Source: Negativibacillus sp. (GTDB lineage Bacteria > Bacillota > Clostridia > Oscillospirales > Ruminococcaceae). From it: 30,340 nt of DNA. Positions 8,250 to 16,570 of this stretch are shown piece by piece. Made by a program: the position numbers and the translations under genes. The stretch lies in assembly GCA_020024325.1 (NCBI GenBank), contig JAHHTY010000022.1, positions 1-30,340 on the forward strand. Reading direction: 5' to 3'. Below the pieces are notes generated by a model. That model ran no database searches. It was not told where the DNA came from and saw nothing but the letters and a program-made list of their open reading frames with translations. Numbering within the stretch: position 1 is the first letter of the stretch; each line of letters begins with the position of its first letter.

Positions 8250-8272
8250 TGTATTATTTTAATAATACAATA
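8247..8272. promoter_or_regulatory. Perfect palindrome overlapping the exporter promoter (candidate operator)
   Basis: Arms of 12 bp, TATTGTATTATT (8247-8258) and AATAATACAATA (8261-8272), are exact reverse complements around a 2-base centre. The palindrome covers the last bases of the -10 box and the predicted transcription start, the usual position of a repressor site. The inner GTATT..AATAC half-sites resemble operators of small dimeric regulators of transporter operons (for example the YtrA/GntR type), but no regulator gene lies in the window, so the binding family is a guess. Confidence 0.65.
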
Positions 8273-8297
8273 AGGGATCTGAAAAGGAGACTTAGAT

Positions 8298-10340
8298 ATG
8301 TCAAAGAAAAAGAAAATCGTTGGCGGAATATGTGTGGTACTTGCAGTAACGGTTGTTGGTATTTCTGTTTTTAACGGTAAAAACAATGCAGCCCAGACAA
8401 TGGTTTCTACCGAGGTTTTACAACATATGAATTTAAAAAATACCGTTTCACTGACAGGAACTGTAGAATCTGAAACCGGCAGAAAAGTGTATTCTACTCT
8501 TACCTATCCGATTGAGTCTGTAAATGTTCAGGTTGGAGATGCTGTGAAAGAAGGGGATGTGCTTGCAAAGCTGAAAACCAGCGATTTAGAGCTTGATATT
8601 GCCCAACAAAGGGCAGCAGTGAATGCAAGCAAAAACAGTGCGGCACATCAAATAGAAGTGAGCCGTAAAGCATATGAAAATGCAAAAGAAAATTATGAGA
8701 ACAACTTAAATTCAAATGCACTTTCCGCAGAACAAGGAGTAACACAAGCAGAAAACGCTGTTAAACAGGCAAAGCAGCAATTGGATTCTGCAAAGGCGGC
8801 GGTTCGCGATGCAAAAGAGAATTATCATTTAACCAGAGATCAGCTGGAAAATAATGTGACTCGTGCAGAAGAAGCTTTGAGAGATGCACAGGGTGCTTTA
8901 GGGGATGCACGATCTGCCTATAACAATGCTGTGGCAGGACAAGCCGGAGCCAAAGCAGAAGCAGACAAAATGTTAAAGCAGGAAGAAGAAAAATATAACC
9001 AGGCAAAAGCAGAGTGGGATTTATTTCAGGAGATCCATCGTCAGGACTATGAAGATGCAAAACAAAATTTAATAGAAAAACAAAATGCTTATAATGAAGC
9101 TGCACAGGATTACGAAAACAGCAAAACAACAGATTTACCAAACGGAAATCCGTCGCTGGAACAAAAAATGAAAGAAGCTCGACAGAAGCAAGATGAAGCG
9201 GAGCAGAAATTCAACGCAGAAAAAACAAAAAGAGCTCCTGCAAAAGCAGAATATGATTTGGCAGAAAAATCTTATGGGCAAGCACAAAAAACATATCAAG
9301 AGCAACTTGCAGCAATTTCATCCGGAGCAAGCAGCGCTTATGGCGGTATTGCATCAGCTGAAGGCGGTGTAAATGCTGCACAAGCACAGTTGGATGCTGC
9401 TAGAGATGCAAGAAATGGTGCAACGCTCAGCCAGGTAGAACAGGGTATATCTGCGGCGAACAGAGGTGTGGACAGTGCTAAACTGCAACAGGATATTGCA
9501 AAACAGTCAACAGAAGATGCAAAACAGCAGGAAAAAGCAGCTAAAGTTGCAATTGAGGAACAGATTGACAGCCTTCAGGATAGCCTGATAGGCAGTCAGA
9601 TTGCAGCACAAAGTAATCAGGCACAAGAAATTGCAATTCAAAAAATGCAAAATACTTTAGATGAAGCTACCATCACCGCCCCTGTTTCAGGTGTTGTGAC
9701 CGCAGTTTATGCTAAAGTAGGTGAACCGGGAAATGGGCTTCTGTTTGTGGTAGAGGATACAGAATCCTTAAAAATCAAAACTCACATCAAAGAATATGAC
9801 ATTGCAAATATGAAAGAGGGAATGCCTGTCACCATTAAATCGGATGGAACCGGAGATAAAGAAATTTCGGGTACCATTACATATATTTCCCCGGCAGCAG
9901 TGAAAAGTGATACAGGCACAAACGCTTCCGGCAGTACAAATTCCAGTGTCGAATTTGAAGCAGAGGTTCAGGTAAACGAGAAAAACAGCGGATTAAGAAT
10001 TGGTATGAATACCAGATTGACCGTGCTTTTAAAAGAAAAGACAAATGTCTTTGGGGTTCCATATGATTCTGTCGTAGAAAAACCAGATGGAACACAGGTG
10101 TTATATGCCCTTAAAAAACAAAATGAAAAGAAGGACGACAGCTATATTGTGACAGAGATTCCTGTTACAACCGGTTTGGAAACCGATTTTTATGTTGAAG
10201 TTTCCGGTGAAGGTATTGCTGATGGCATGGCAATTGTCAGCAACCCTCAAGGCGTTACCCCGGGGGCAGAAGTTAAACCGGATTTTTCAACAAATAAAAA
10301 TGTGTCAGTAGTCGGACTTTCTGAGAGTGGGGAGAAATAG
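8298..10340 (+). CDS. Membrane fusion (HlyD/MacA-like) adaptor with very long coiled-coil hairpin
   Basis: Periplasmic-adaptor-type subunit of an ABC exporter, anchored in the membrane by one N-terminal helix (about 7-25) after a KKKK stretch. Order: first lipoyl half (about 62-95, VGDAVKEGDVLAKL), a long coiled coil (about 98-455) rich in Ala, Gln, Glu and Lys, second lipoyl half (about 456-488, ITAPVSGVVTAVYAKVGEPG), beta-barrel (about 490-580) and a membrane-proximal domain. The likely hairpin tip is DLPNGNP (279-285), almost exactly mid-way, which gives two helices of about 170-180 residues. The length of 680 residues is far above the usual 350-450. The start ATG has AAAAGGAG. It is followed 3 bases later by the ATPase gene, so the three genes form one operon. 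Confidence 0.9.
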   Translation: MSKKKKIVGGICVVLAVTVVGISVFNGKNNAAQTMVSTEVLQHMNLKNTVSLTGTVESETGRKVYSTLTYPIESVNVQVGDAVKEGDVLAKLKTSDLELDIAQQRAAVNASKNSAAHQIEVSRKAYENAKENYENNLNSNALSAEQGVTQAENAVKQAKQQLDSAKAAVRDAKENYHLTRDQLENNVTRAEEALRDAQGALGDARSAYNNAVAGQAGAKAEADKMLKQEEEKYNQAKAEWDLFQEIHRQDYEDAKQNLIEKQNAYNEAAQDYENSKTTDLPNGNPSLEQKMKEARQKQDEAEQKFNAEKTKRAPAKAEYDLAEKSYGQAQKTYQEQLAAISSGASSAYGGIASAEGGVNAAQAQLDAARDARNGATLSQVEQGISAANRGVDSAKLQQDIAKQSTEDAKQQEKAAKVAIEEQIDSLQDSLIGSQIAAQSNQAQEIAIQKMQNTLDEATITAPVSGVVTAVYAKVGEPGNGLLFVVEDTESLKIKTHIKEYDIANMKEGMPVTIKSDGTGDKEISGTITYISPAAVKSDTGTNASGSTNSSVEFEAEVQVNEKNSGLRIGMNTRLTVLLKEKTNVFGVPYDSVVEKPDGTQVLYALKKQNEKKDDSYIVTEIPVTTGLETDFYVEVSGEGIADGMAIVSNPQGVTPGAEVKPDFSTNKNVSVVGLSESGEK

Positions 10341-10343
10341 TCG

Positions 10344-11111
10344 ATGGCAAAAACGATTATTGATATGAAGGGGATTGTCAAAAAGTTTTATATCGGACAG
10401 CCAAATGAACTGACAATTCTCAAAGGAATTGACCTCACGGTAGAAGAGGGCGAGTTTGTTTCTATCATCGGTCAGTCGGGTTCAGGTAAATCAACACTGA
10501 TGAATATTATCGGTGCTTTGGATCGTCCTACAGAAGGAGAATATTATCTTGACGGAATCTCTATCAATCAGGCAGGAGATTCACAGCTTTCCAATATCCG
10601 AAATTCAAAGATTGGATTTGTATTCCAGACCTTTAATTTAATTCCAAGAACATCAGCGTTAAAAAATGTAGAACTGCCGATGTTGTATGCAAGTGTAGCT
10701 AAAAACAACCGAACCTTGCGAGCAAAAGAATTGTTGAAGATGGTGGAAATGGACGAACGAATGGGACATTTGCCAAATGAGCTTTCCGGTGGTCAAAAGC
10801 AGCGTGTGGCGATTGCAAGGGCAATGGCAAATGATCCTGCAATTATTTTAGCAGATGAGCCTACCGGTGCCTTAGATTCTTCTACCGGAAGACTGGTAAT
10901 GGATTTATTTCATCAGCTGCATCAGGAAAAAGGGAAAACGATTATTCTTATTACCCACAACCCGGAATTGGCAGAGGAAACCCAAAGGATTATCACAATC
11001 CACGATGGTCAGGTTGTAGATGTTCGTCCCGGCAAAGGAGCCCCGTTATCCTCAAAGTTTTCAGGTAAAATGCAAAAGAATGAGGAAAATCTCCAACAGG
11101 AGGAAAAATAG
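10344..11111 (+). CDS. MacB/LolD-type ABC transporter ATP-binding protein
   Basis: ATPase that powers the exporter formed with the neighbouring adaptor and permease. Motifs: Walker A GQSGSGKST (43-51), Q-loop Q95 in VFQTFN, signature LSGGQ (147-151), Walker B IILADE (167-172) and H-loop H205. The sequence is typical of the macrolide/lipoprotein exporter subfamily. A tail of about 25 polar residues after residue 230 is slightly longer than usual. The start lies 3 bases after the adaptor stop, with GGGGAG inside the end of that gene, suggesting translational coupling. The substrate cannot be deduced; antimicrobial peptides, macrolides or cell-envelope compounds are typical for the family. Confidence 0.94.
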   Translation: MAKTIIDMKGIVKKFYIGQPNELTILKGIDLTVEEGEFVSIIGQSGSGKSTLMNIIGALDRPTEGEYYLDGISINQAGDSQLSNIRNSKIGFVFQTFNLIPRTSALKNVELPMLYASVAKNNRTLRAKELLKMVEMDERMGHLPNELSGGQKQRVAIARAMANDPAIILADEPTGALDSSTGRLVMDLFHQLHQEKGKTIILITHNPELAEETQRIITIHDGQVVDVRPGKGAPLSSKFSGKMQKNEENLQQEEK

Positions 11112-11114
11112 CGT

Positions 11115-12383
11115 ATGACACAGCTTTTTGAAAATATATCGCTTGCGGTTTCCGGACTGCGTGCAAACAAGATGCGTGCTTTGCTGACTATGTTGGGAAT
11201 CATCATCGGCATCGGTTCGGTAATTGCGATTGTCATGGTTGGCGATTCAATGACAAATTCGATGACGTCATCTTTGCAGGAAATGGGTGCAAACAATGTG
11301 CAGATTCAGGTTCAGCAAAGACCCAGCGAGAATGGTATGAGCTATTATACCTCTTTAGAAGAGGAGGATATGCTCACAGATGACATGATTGAAAAATTTA
11401 TGGAAGATTACAGCGATGTAGTAGAAACTGTCAGTGTTGCAGATAGTATAGGCAGTGGCAGGGTAACAGAAGGGCATAAATATGCAAATGTCAACATTTA
11501 TGGGGTAAACGAAGGATACCAGACTGCAAATCATATGGATATGCTCAAAGGGCGATTTATCGGGGCAAAAGATAACAAAGCAGGGAAAAAAGTTGCAGTG
11601 GTTTCTGACCGATTGGTAAATAATATGTTTTCTGACAACGAAAATCCTTTGGGCCAAGAAATCAAGCTGAATGTGGGCAAAGATGTTCATACATTTACTG
11701 TTATCGGAGTTTATAAATATAAGCAGAATAGTATGATGGCAATGATGGGGGCAACTGCTTCTGAACAGGATATGACAACGGATTTATTAGTGCCCATTAC
11801 GACCATGAATAAGATGGCGAATTTAATAGACGGATACTATTACATTACTGCCCTTACAAAACAGGGAACCAATTCCCGCGTCTTAGCAAGCGAGTTTGAG
11901 GAGTACTTTAATCGTTTTTATATCCGAAACAATGATTATCAGGTCATGGCGACCAGCCTGGACTCCATCATCGACCAGTATACTTCCATGATGGGAACAA
12001 TCCAAGTTGCAATATCGGTAATTGCGGCAATCTCGCTTCTCGTTGGTGGTATCGGGGTTATGAATATCATGTTGGTGTCTGTTACTGAACGCACTCGTGA
12101 AATCGGAACCAGAAAGGCATTGGGCGCAAAAAACAGTGCTATCCGAATGCAGTTTATTGTCGAATCGGTTATCATCTGTTTAATAGGCGGTTTGATTGGA
12201 ATTGTGGTGGGCATGGTATTGGGCTATGGCGGCGCAACTTTGTTAGGTTTTCCGGCAAGACCTTCTGTCCAGGCGATTATCGTTGCGGTTGGCTTCTCGA
12301 TGATGATAGGAGTTTTCTTTGGATATTATCCGGCTAATAAAGCAGCCAAACTCGACCCGATTGAAGCTTTGAGATATGAGTAA
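11115..12383 (+). CDS. MacB-like ABC transporter permease (FtsX family)
   Basis: Permease of the exporter, 422 residues. Layout: one transmembrane helix near the N-terminus (about 21-43, MLGIIIGIGSVIAIVMVG), a large extracytoplasmic MacB-PCD domain (about 45-285), and three helices in the C-terminal FtsX domain (about 295-415). The family signature TERTREIGTRKALGA follows the second helix, and the protein ends with the common PIEALRYE tail. The AGGAGG site lies at the end of the ATPase gene, 3 bases before this start. With the adaptor and ATPase it should form a MacAB-like mechanotransmission exporter. Confidence 0.94.
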   Translation: MTQLFENISLAVSGLRANKMRALLTMLGIIIGIGSVIAIVMVGDSMTNSMTSSLQEMGANNVQIQVQQRPSENGMSYYTSLEEEDMLTDDMIEKFMEDYSDVVETVSVADSIGSGRVTEGHKYANVNIYGVNEGYQTANHMDMLKGRFIGAKDNKAGKKVAVVSDRLVNNMFSDNENPLGQEIKLNVGKDVHTFTVIGVYKYKQNSMMAMMGATASEQDMTTDLLVPITTMNKMANLIDGYYYITALTKQGTNSRVLASEFEEYFNRFYIRNNDYQVMATSLDSIIDQYTSMMGTIQVAISVIAAISLLVGGIGVMNIMLVSVTERTREIGTRKALGAKNSAIRMQFIVESVIICLIGGLIGIVVGMVLGYGGATLLGFPARPSVQAIIVAVGFSMMIGVFFGYYPANKAAKLDPIEALRYE

Positions 12384-12384
12384 C

Positions 12385-12417
12385 AAAAAGCCGTGGAAAT
12401 AAATTCCACGGCTTTTT
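12385..12417 (+). terminator. Terminator after the exporter operon
   Basis: The stem GCCGTGGAA (12390-12398) / TTCCACGGC (12404-12412) with a 5-base loop is flanked by five A residues before and five T residues after, so it could work in both directions. It begins directly after the permease stop codon. Confidence 0.92.
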
Positions 12418-12461
12418 ATAGAGAATTTATGATTTACAGCCGCAGAAATTTCTACAAATTT

Positions 12462-12493
12462 TTGAGTACAAAGAAGAAAAAATATGTTATACT
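12462..12493 (+). promoter_or_regulatory. Likely promoter of the YjdF-like membrane protein gene
   Basis: The extended -10 TGTTATACT (12485-12493) is a good match. The best -35, TTGAGT (12462-12467), is 20 bases away, longer than ideal, so recognition may rest mainly on the extended -10. The gene start is about 37 bases downstream. Confidence 0.5.
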
Positions 12494-12529
12494 GAAAACA
12501 CATTGTTTTAAATTAGGAGAGAACTGAGA

Positions 12530-13222
12530 ATGAATATTATTTCAAATCGTTACAAGAATCCGAGCAAAATTTTGGAAAAAAGTTTTGCTGTTTTTTGTGT
12601 TGTGATGGCAGTGTACAATTTGTTTTTTTCGACACCTTATTATGTTTTTCTGTCTTTTCTCGGGTTAGCTCTAACCTTTGTCCCGTGGATAGCAGGAAAG
12701 GTGATTCGTTTGCAAGAGGACTATCTTCTTCGTTTTACCAGTCATCTATACATTTTGGTTACCTTTGGTATCGGAATGATTTTTAACGGATATGATAGGA
12801 TTCCATATTACGATAAAATCATGCACACTTTAACGGGAGTCATTTTTGCACTGTGCGGTTTAATTGCATTTTATGTACTGAAACCTCGCAAACAGGGAAA
12901 AATAGAAATTGAGCCAAAAGAGTTTTGGCAGGCAGCGGTGTTTTCAGTTGGTTTTGCAACAATAATTGCTGTGGGATGGGAAATTGTAGAATTTGTTTTA
13001 AACTTAATTTTACATAATGATCCTCAGCACGTTTTGGAAACAGGGGTCACCGACACAATGATGGATATGATCGTCTGCCTAATAGGTTCTCTCATCTTTC
13101 TAATTCCAATGTACCGGTATTATCACAATAAAAAGTATGGATTATTGATGGGCGTTTTTGAAAGTTTTTGTCAGACAAATCTGAACGGTGCAAAAACAAG
13201 AGAAAAGAAAAAAGAAAAATAA
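12530..13222 (+). CDS. Multi-pass membrane protein, YjdF/DUF2238-like
   Basis: A 230-residue integral membrane protein with about six hydrophobic helices. It carries the spaced polar motifs YDKIMHTLTG (Asp and His), GWEIVEF (Trp-Glu and Glu) and DTMMDMIVCLIGS (two Asp). This D-H / WE-E / DT-D pattern is that of the YjdF (DUF2238) family, whose function is unknown. The C-terminus is strongly basic (KTREKKKEK) and probably cytoplasmic. The ATG is preceded by TTAGGAGAG. It stands alone between the exporter terminator and the tRNA gene. Family assignment is from memory of the motifs, so it is moderately sure. Confidence 0.8.
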   Translation: MNIISNRYKNPSKILEKSFAVFCVVMAVYNLFFSTPYYVFLSFLGLALTFVPWIAGKVIRLQEDYLLRFTSHLYILVTFGIGMIFNGYDRIPYYDKIMHTLTGVIFALCGLIAFYVLKPRKQGKIEIEPKEFWQAAVFSVGFATIIAVGWEIVEFVLNLILHNDPQHVLETGVTDTMMDMIVCLIGSLIFLIPMYRYYHNKKYGLLMGVFESFCQTNLNGAKTREKKKEK

Positions 13223-13250
13223 AATATTTTGGAGAAATTTTGAAAAAAGC

Positions 13251-13279
13251 TTGACATCTTTTGGAATAGATGATATACT
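13251..13279 (+). promoter_or_regulatory. Promoter of tRNA-Ser
   Basis: Consensus -35 TTGACA (13251-13256), 17-base spacer and -10 TATACT (13274-13279). Transcription should start near 13286, about 40 bases before the mature tRNA. The strength fits a stable RNA gene. Confidence 0.88.
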
Positions 13280-13323
13280 ATGAAGGCACTTGTGAAGCAA
13301 GTGTACACAGAGAAAGCATCTAT

Positions 13324-13415
13324 GGAAAGATGGCTGAGCTGGTCTAAGGCGCACGACTGGAAATCGTGTGTGCCCTATAAAGGCACCGAGGGTTCGAATC
13401 CCTCTCTTTCCGCCA
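13324..13415 (+). tRNA. tRNA-Ser (anticodon GGA)
   Basis: Class II tRNA of 92 bases. The acceptor strands GGAAAGA and TCTTTCC pair fully, the discriminator base is G, and the CCA end is encoded. The anticodon loop is CTGGAAA in the stem ACGA/TCGT, with anticodon GGA at 13359-13361, reading UCC and UCU serine codons. A long variable arm (TGTGCCCTATAAAGGCAC) and the T-loop GTTCGAATC are present. It is a single-gene unit with its own promoter and terminator. Confidence 0.97.
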
Positions 13416-13418
13416 AAA

Positions 13419-13448
13419 GGCAGTATCTATTTAGATACTGCCTTTTTT
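13419..13448 (+). terminator. Terminator of tRNA-Ser
   Basis: Perfect 11-bp stem GGCAGTATCTA (13419-13429) / TAGATACTGCC (13432-13442) with a 2-base gap at the loop, so a few top pairs open in practice, followed by six T residues. It begins 3 bases after the tRNA CCA end. Confidence 0.92.
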
Positions 13449-13492
13449 GTTTTCTTTGTAAAAAATTTCCATCAAAAACTTTCTATAAAATA

Positions 13493-13528
13493 AAAAGAAA
13501 GTCCCCGAGTATTCGAGGACTTTCTTTT
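13493..13528 (-). terminator. Terminator of the amidase gene (minus strand)
   Basis: Arms AAAAGAAAGTCC (13493-13504) and GGACTTTCTTTT (13517-13528) are exact reverse complements, with a short inner CGA/TCG stem. It starts right after the minus-strand stop codon at 13530. The A-rich left arm becomes the U-rich tail on the minus strand. Confidence 0.85.
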
Positions 13529-13529
13529 G

Positions 13530-16433
13530 TTATTTTTGCTCTTTATGTTCTTCGGTTATAAGAGCATTTTGATATTGCTGATTTGATTGAATTAAAAATT
13601 TGCGGACATCTTCAGAAATTTGATAAGCACTGCGATAAATATCAACAGGACTGCTGGCACTGCAATAGTCGGAAGCGTCCATTAAATATGCCGGATGGAT
13701 TCCGATAGCAGGACAGGAAGTTACTTCGCTTACATAGGTTGTGGAGCCACGAACCTCGTGCTGCGTGCGCTGAAGGCGTTTTGAAAGACCGTTGGAAACC
13801 ATCTCAGCCAGTGAACGTGAAAATTCATTGTTGCAGGTAACAAGGATTCCCTCCGACTCCTGAGCGCAGTGGTGAATAGATAAAAACAGGTCGGCATCTC
13901 GGTACTGTGCAAACATGATACGGTCAAGACCTGCCATTGATGAGTGAGAAGTACGGGTTAAAAAGACGTTTGCTCCCAAAGCATCCAAACGGTCATAGAG
14001 AGCTCTGGCAACAGCAAGATTCAAAGCATCTTCGTTTGGACCTTGTGTTTCCAATAGGGAAGGAGCACCGACATCTTTTCCTCCATGTCCCGGATCAATC
14101 ACAATATTTATTCCCTCAAGAGGGTGGGATGGGTCAAAATCCTCCTTAGAAGAAACAGTGGAACGAAAATCTATGATAATATTATTTTCGTTAGAAGAAA
14201 TCTGATAACCCAAAAACGGCATATTTTCTTTGAGCTTCATAATAATATTAGCAGTGTTTTCTTCGGTGGACACATGAATGCTCTCAAACATTTCGCTGTC
14301 AAGATAATTTAGTTGCTGCGGAATTTCAAGGACATGGGAAAGGCGGAGGGTTACAGTGTGCTGGCTTGGGTCATAATCCACAATACAAGGCAAATCCTTT
14401 CCGCCAACCAATGTTATATATTCTCCATTGGTCGTGCTTTGGATAACAACATTTTTTATTTTTTTAGAAATGGTGTAGATGTCTGTTTTATCAGTCAAAA
14501 CTTTGGCAGCTGTTTTTCGGATACAGCCTCCGGAGGAAAGATAGAAATAATTTTCACTGCTTTGCGTTACATAATCCTTAGTGCCCTCAACCAGGGTGTG
14601 GATAATTTCATTTTCAGAGGAATCTTTAAACACAGGGGCTAAAGGGTCAATAATCCGAATGGGCAAGTTTTGCTGACTGCCGATGTGAATGAGTTCTCCC
14701 AACGAGCTTTGCAGACGAAGCTGACCATTGTATACCATAGAATAAGAAACGTGCCCTAAATTTTTTACTTGAAGGCTTTCCGATTCTTCCAGTGGCATTA
14801 CGGCAGAATATTTTGCGGGGTATCCTTTTGCAATCGAGGTATCTTGCTGTGTTAGCTGATATTTTTTCCCATTAGACAGCATTGCGGTAATCTCTGCCCC
14901 GGAAGGTGCAACACAGCTGAGAGTGACCGGACTGAGAATTGAAATAGATTCACTGTTGGAAGGATAAGCAGATTCAGGAACAATTTCCAGAATGGGGTGA
15001 GTTTTGTTATCTTCGTAGTTATCTTTTCGCACAATGGTAACTGTTCGGGTTCTTGCACCTTGTGTAAAGCTAAAGCGGTTAGAACCGAGAATCAGGGGAA
15101 CTTCCAACGAAAAACATCCTGATGGGTCGATTTCCCCGAAGCGTCCGTCATAAACCTGGCTATCTAAATACAATGGAATACCGGGGTCACAAGTTCCGGT
15201 AATTTGATAATGAGATTGGTCGGTAGTGACCGTTTCGGCTGGATTTCCTATCACCAAATTCTGTGGTTTCTGTAAAGTGGAATCGAGATACCAAAAAGAG
15301 CCGGTATCAGTAATCAAACTGTCAAAAAGGAAGGGTGACAAAATAACATTGTACAAAGAGGAAACCACTGACCCACTGATGCCGTTAATTTTATTGGAAA
15401 ATTGTTGGAACACAATTTCCTGTGTATCAGGATAAAAAACGGATTCGGTTAATGGAGAATAAATCCGACTTGCATCTTGGTAAGCAAACACTTTGGCATC
15501 CGAAAGTGGTTCCACAAGATTTTTCCATTGCATCAAAGTTTTGTTGTAGGTGTTTTCACCGGCAACGGTGCCATTTATCTGCGGCATGATAAAATTAAGA
15601 TTTCTTTCCTGCAAAGATGTTTGCAGAAAGGCGGATACCTTAGAAGAATTGGAACCTTGTAAAAGGTCTCCGGGTAAAATGACACCTATTTTTGCAGATG
15701 CAGAACGGCGATGAACGGAGCTGCCTACTTCTTGAACAACAGCTTGCAGATCTTCTATTGTTGCATTGTTTTTGTCAATGCAGGCGGAAAAATCCAATAC
15801 TACACCATGAATTTTATAGTTAGAGATTAGTTCGCCGGCAATGCTGCCGATAAACTGCTGCACTTCTGGCAGTTTGGGATTTAAATAAGCAGAAGTATTG
15901 TTCTTTATCACCCACTCCGGGTGTTTTTGAGCAAGAGAAGGGTATTGCTCAATGTTAGTTAATGAGCCTAAATCAAAAGGAGAAATAACAGCACAAACGG
16001 TAAGACCTTGTTCTCCCGCTTCGGTGACCAGAGATTTTAAAGGGTCTTTCAGCGAAATTCCGGTGGGGTCTGCATTGAGGTATTTGCTTTTAGGCAGATG
16101 GCGAGAACGGTACATAGCAGACATATGCGGTGTTACGGGGTAAAAGATAGTATCCATTCCGAGCCTTGAGATGGTGGAAACAACCTTTTTCGCTTCTGCA
16201 TTTATGGACCAATAGCTTGTCTGTGGAGAAAAAGGGTAATCTAAATTATTTTGGCTCTGGACAACAATACCGGAAAGGGAATCTCCTCCGGCAAAATAAG
16301 ATTTATTGGATATAGAATTGCTTTGGTCTGCTTTGGATGATTCGGCGTCGTTGATAGTCGCAAAAGCCGGCATTGGAGCGGACATGATTAAAAAAGCAGC
16401 CAAAAGAGAAGAAAGAATTTTCCGAACTTTCAA
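13530..16433 (-). CDS. Secreted GHL10-like / N-acetylmuramoyl-L-alanine amidase-like protein
   Basis: A 967-residue exported protein. The signal peptide (about 1-25) ends with AFA|TIND. Next comes a GHL10 (DUF187)-like TIM-barrel domain (about 65-380) with the family hallmark YLNPKLPEVQ and a hydrophobic GVVLDFS strand where the family usually has two acidic residues. Beta-rich, Ig-like sequence follows (about 395-760). A C-terminal Amidase_3 domain (about 775-950) keeps the zinc ligands H783 (DPGHGG), E801 (PNEDALNLAVA) and H854 (SIHH). The catalytic Glu of the usual PAxLVExGFLSN motif is replaced by His913 in PAIGIHPAYLMDASDY (codon 13695-13697). The TTG start at 16433 is chosen because GAGGTG lies 6 bases upstream; a GTG at 16442 overlaps that site. 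It is downstream of ylbJ on the same strand, so it may act on cell wall or cortex during sporulation; activity is uncertain. Confidence 0.85.
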   Translation of the reverse strand: MKVRKILSSLLAAFLIMSAPMPAFATINDAESSKADQSNSISNKSYFAGGDSLSGIVVQSQNNLDYPFSPQTSYWSINAEAKKVVSTISRLGMDTIFYPVTPHMSAMYRSRHLPKSKYLNADPTGISLKDPLKSLVTEAGEQGLTVCAVISPFDLGSLTNIEQYPSLAQKHPEWVIKNNTSAYLNPKLPEVQQFIGSIAGELISNYKIHGVVLDFSACIDKNNATIEDLQAVVQEVGSSVHRRSASAKIGVILPGDLLQGSNSSKVSAFLQTSLQERNLNFIMPQINGTVAGENTYNKTLMQWKNLVEPLSDAKVFAYQDASRIYSPLTESVFYPDTQEIVFQQFSNKINGISGSVVSSLYNVILSPFLFDSLITDTGSFWYLDSTLQKPQNLVIGNPAETVTTDQSHYQITGTCDPGIPLYLDSQVYDGRFGEIDPSGCFSLEVPLILGSNRFSFTQGARTRTVTIVRKDNYEDNKTHPILEIVPESAYPSNSESISILSPVTLSCVAPSGAEITAMLSNGKKYQLTQQDTSIAKGYPAKYSAVMPLEESESLQVKNLGHVSYSMVYNGQLRLQSSLGELIHIGSQQNLPIRIIDPLAPVFKDSSENEIIHTLVEGTKDYVTQSSENYFYLSSGGCIRKTAAKVLTDKTDIYTISKKIKNVVIQSTTNGEYITLVGGKDLPCIVDYDPSQHTVTLRLSHVLEIPQQLNYLDSEMFESIHVSTEENTANIIMKLKENMPFLGYQISSNENNIIIDFRSTVSSKEDFDPSHPLEGINIVIDPGHGGKDVGAPSLLETQGPNEDALNLAVARALYDRLDALGANVFLTRTSHSSMAGLDRIMFAQYRDADLFLSIHHCAQESEGILVTCNNEFSRSLAEMVSNGLSKRLQRTQHEVRGSTTYVSEVTSCPAIGIHPAYLMDASDYCSASSPVDIYRSAYQISEDVRKFLIQSNQQYQNALITEEHKEQK

Positions 16434-16570
16434 TATTCTCACCTCAATTTGTTCAAAAAGAAAGATTTGATATAGTATTAGTTTAACAAATTTTACCCGG
16501 AAAATCTATCTTGTCAGGCTGGTTTTTAAAAAAAATTAAAATTATTTAACGTTGCATTTACAAAAGAAAA

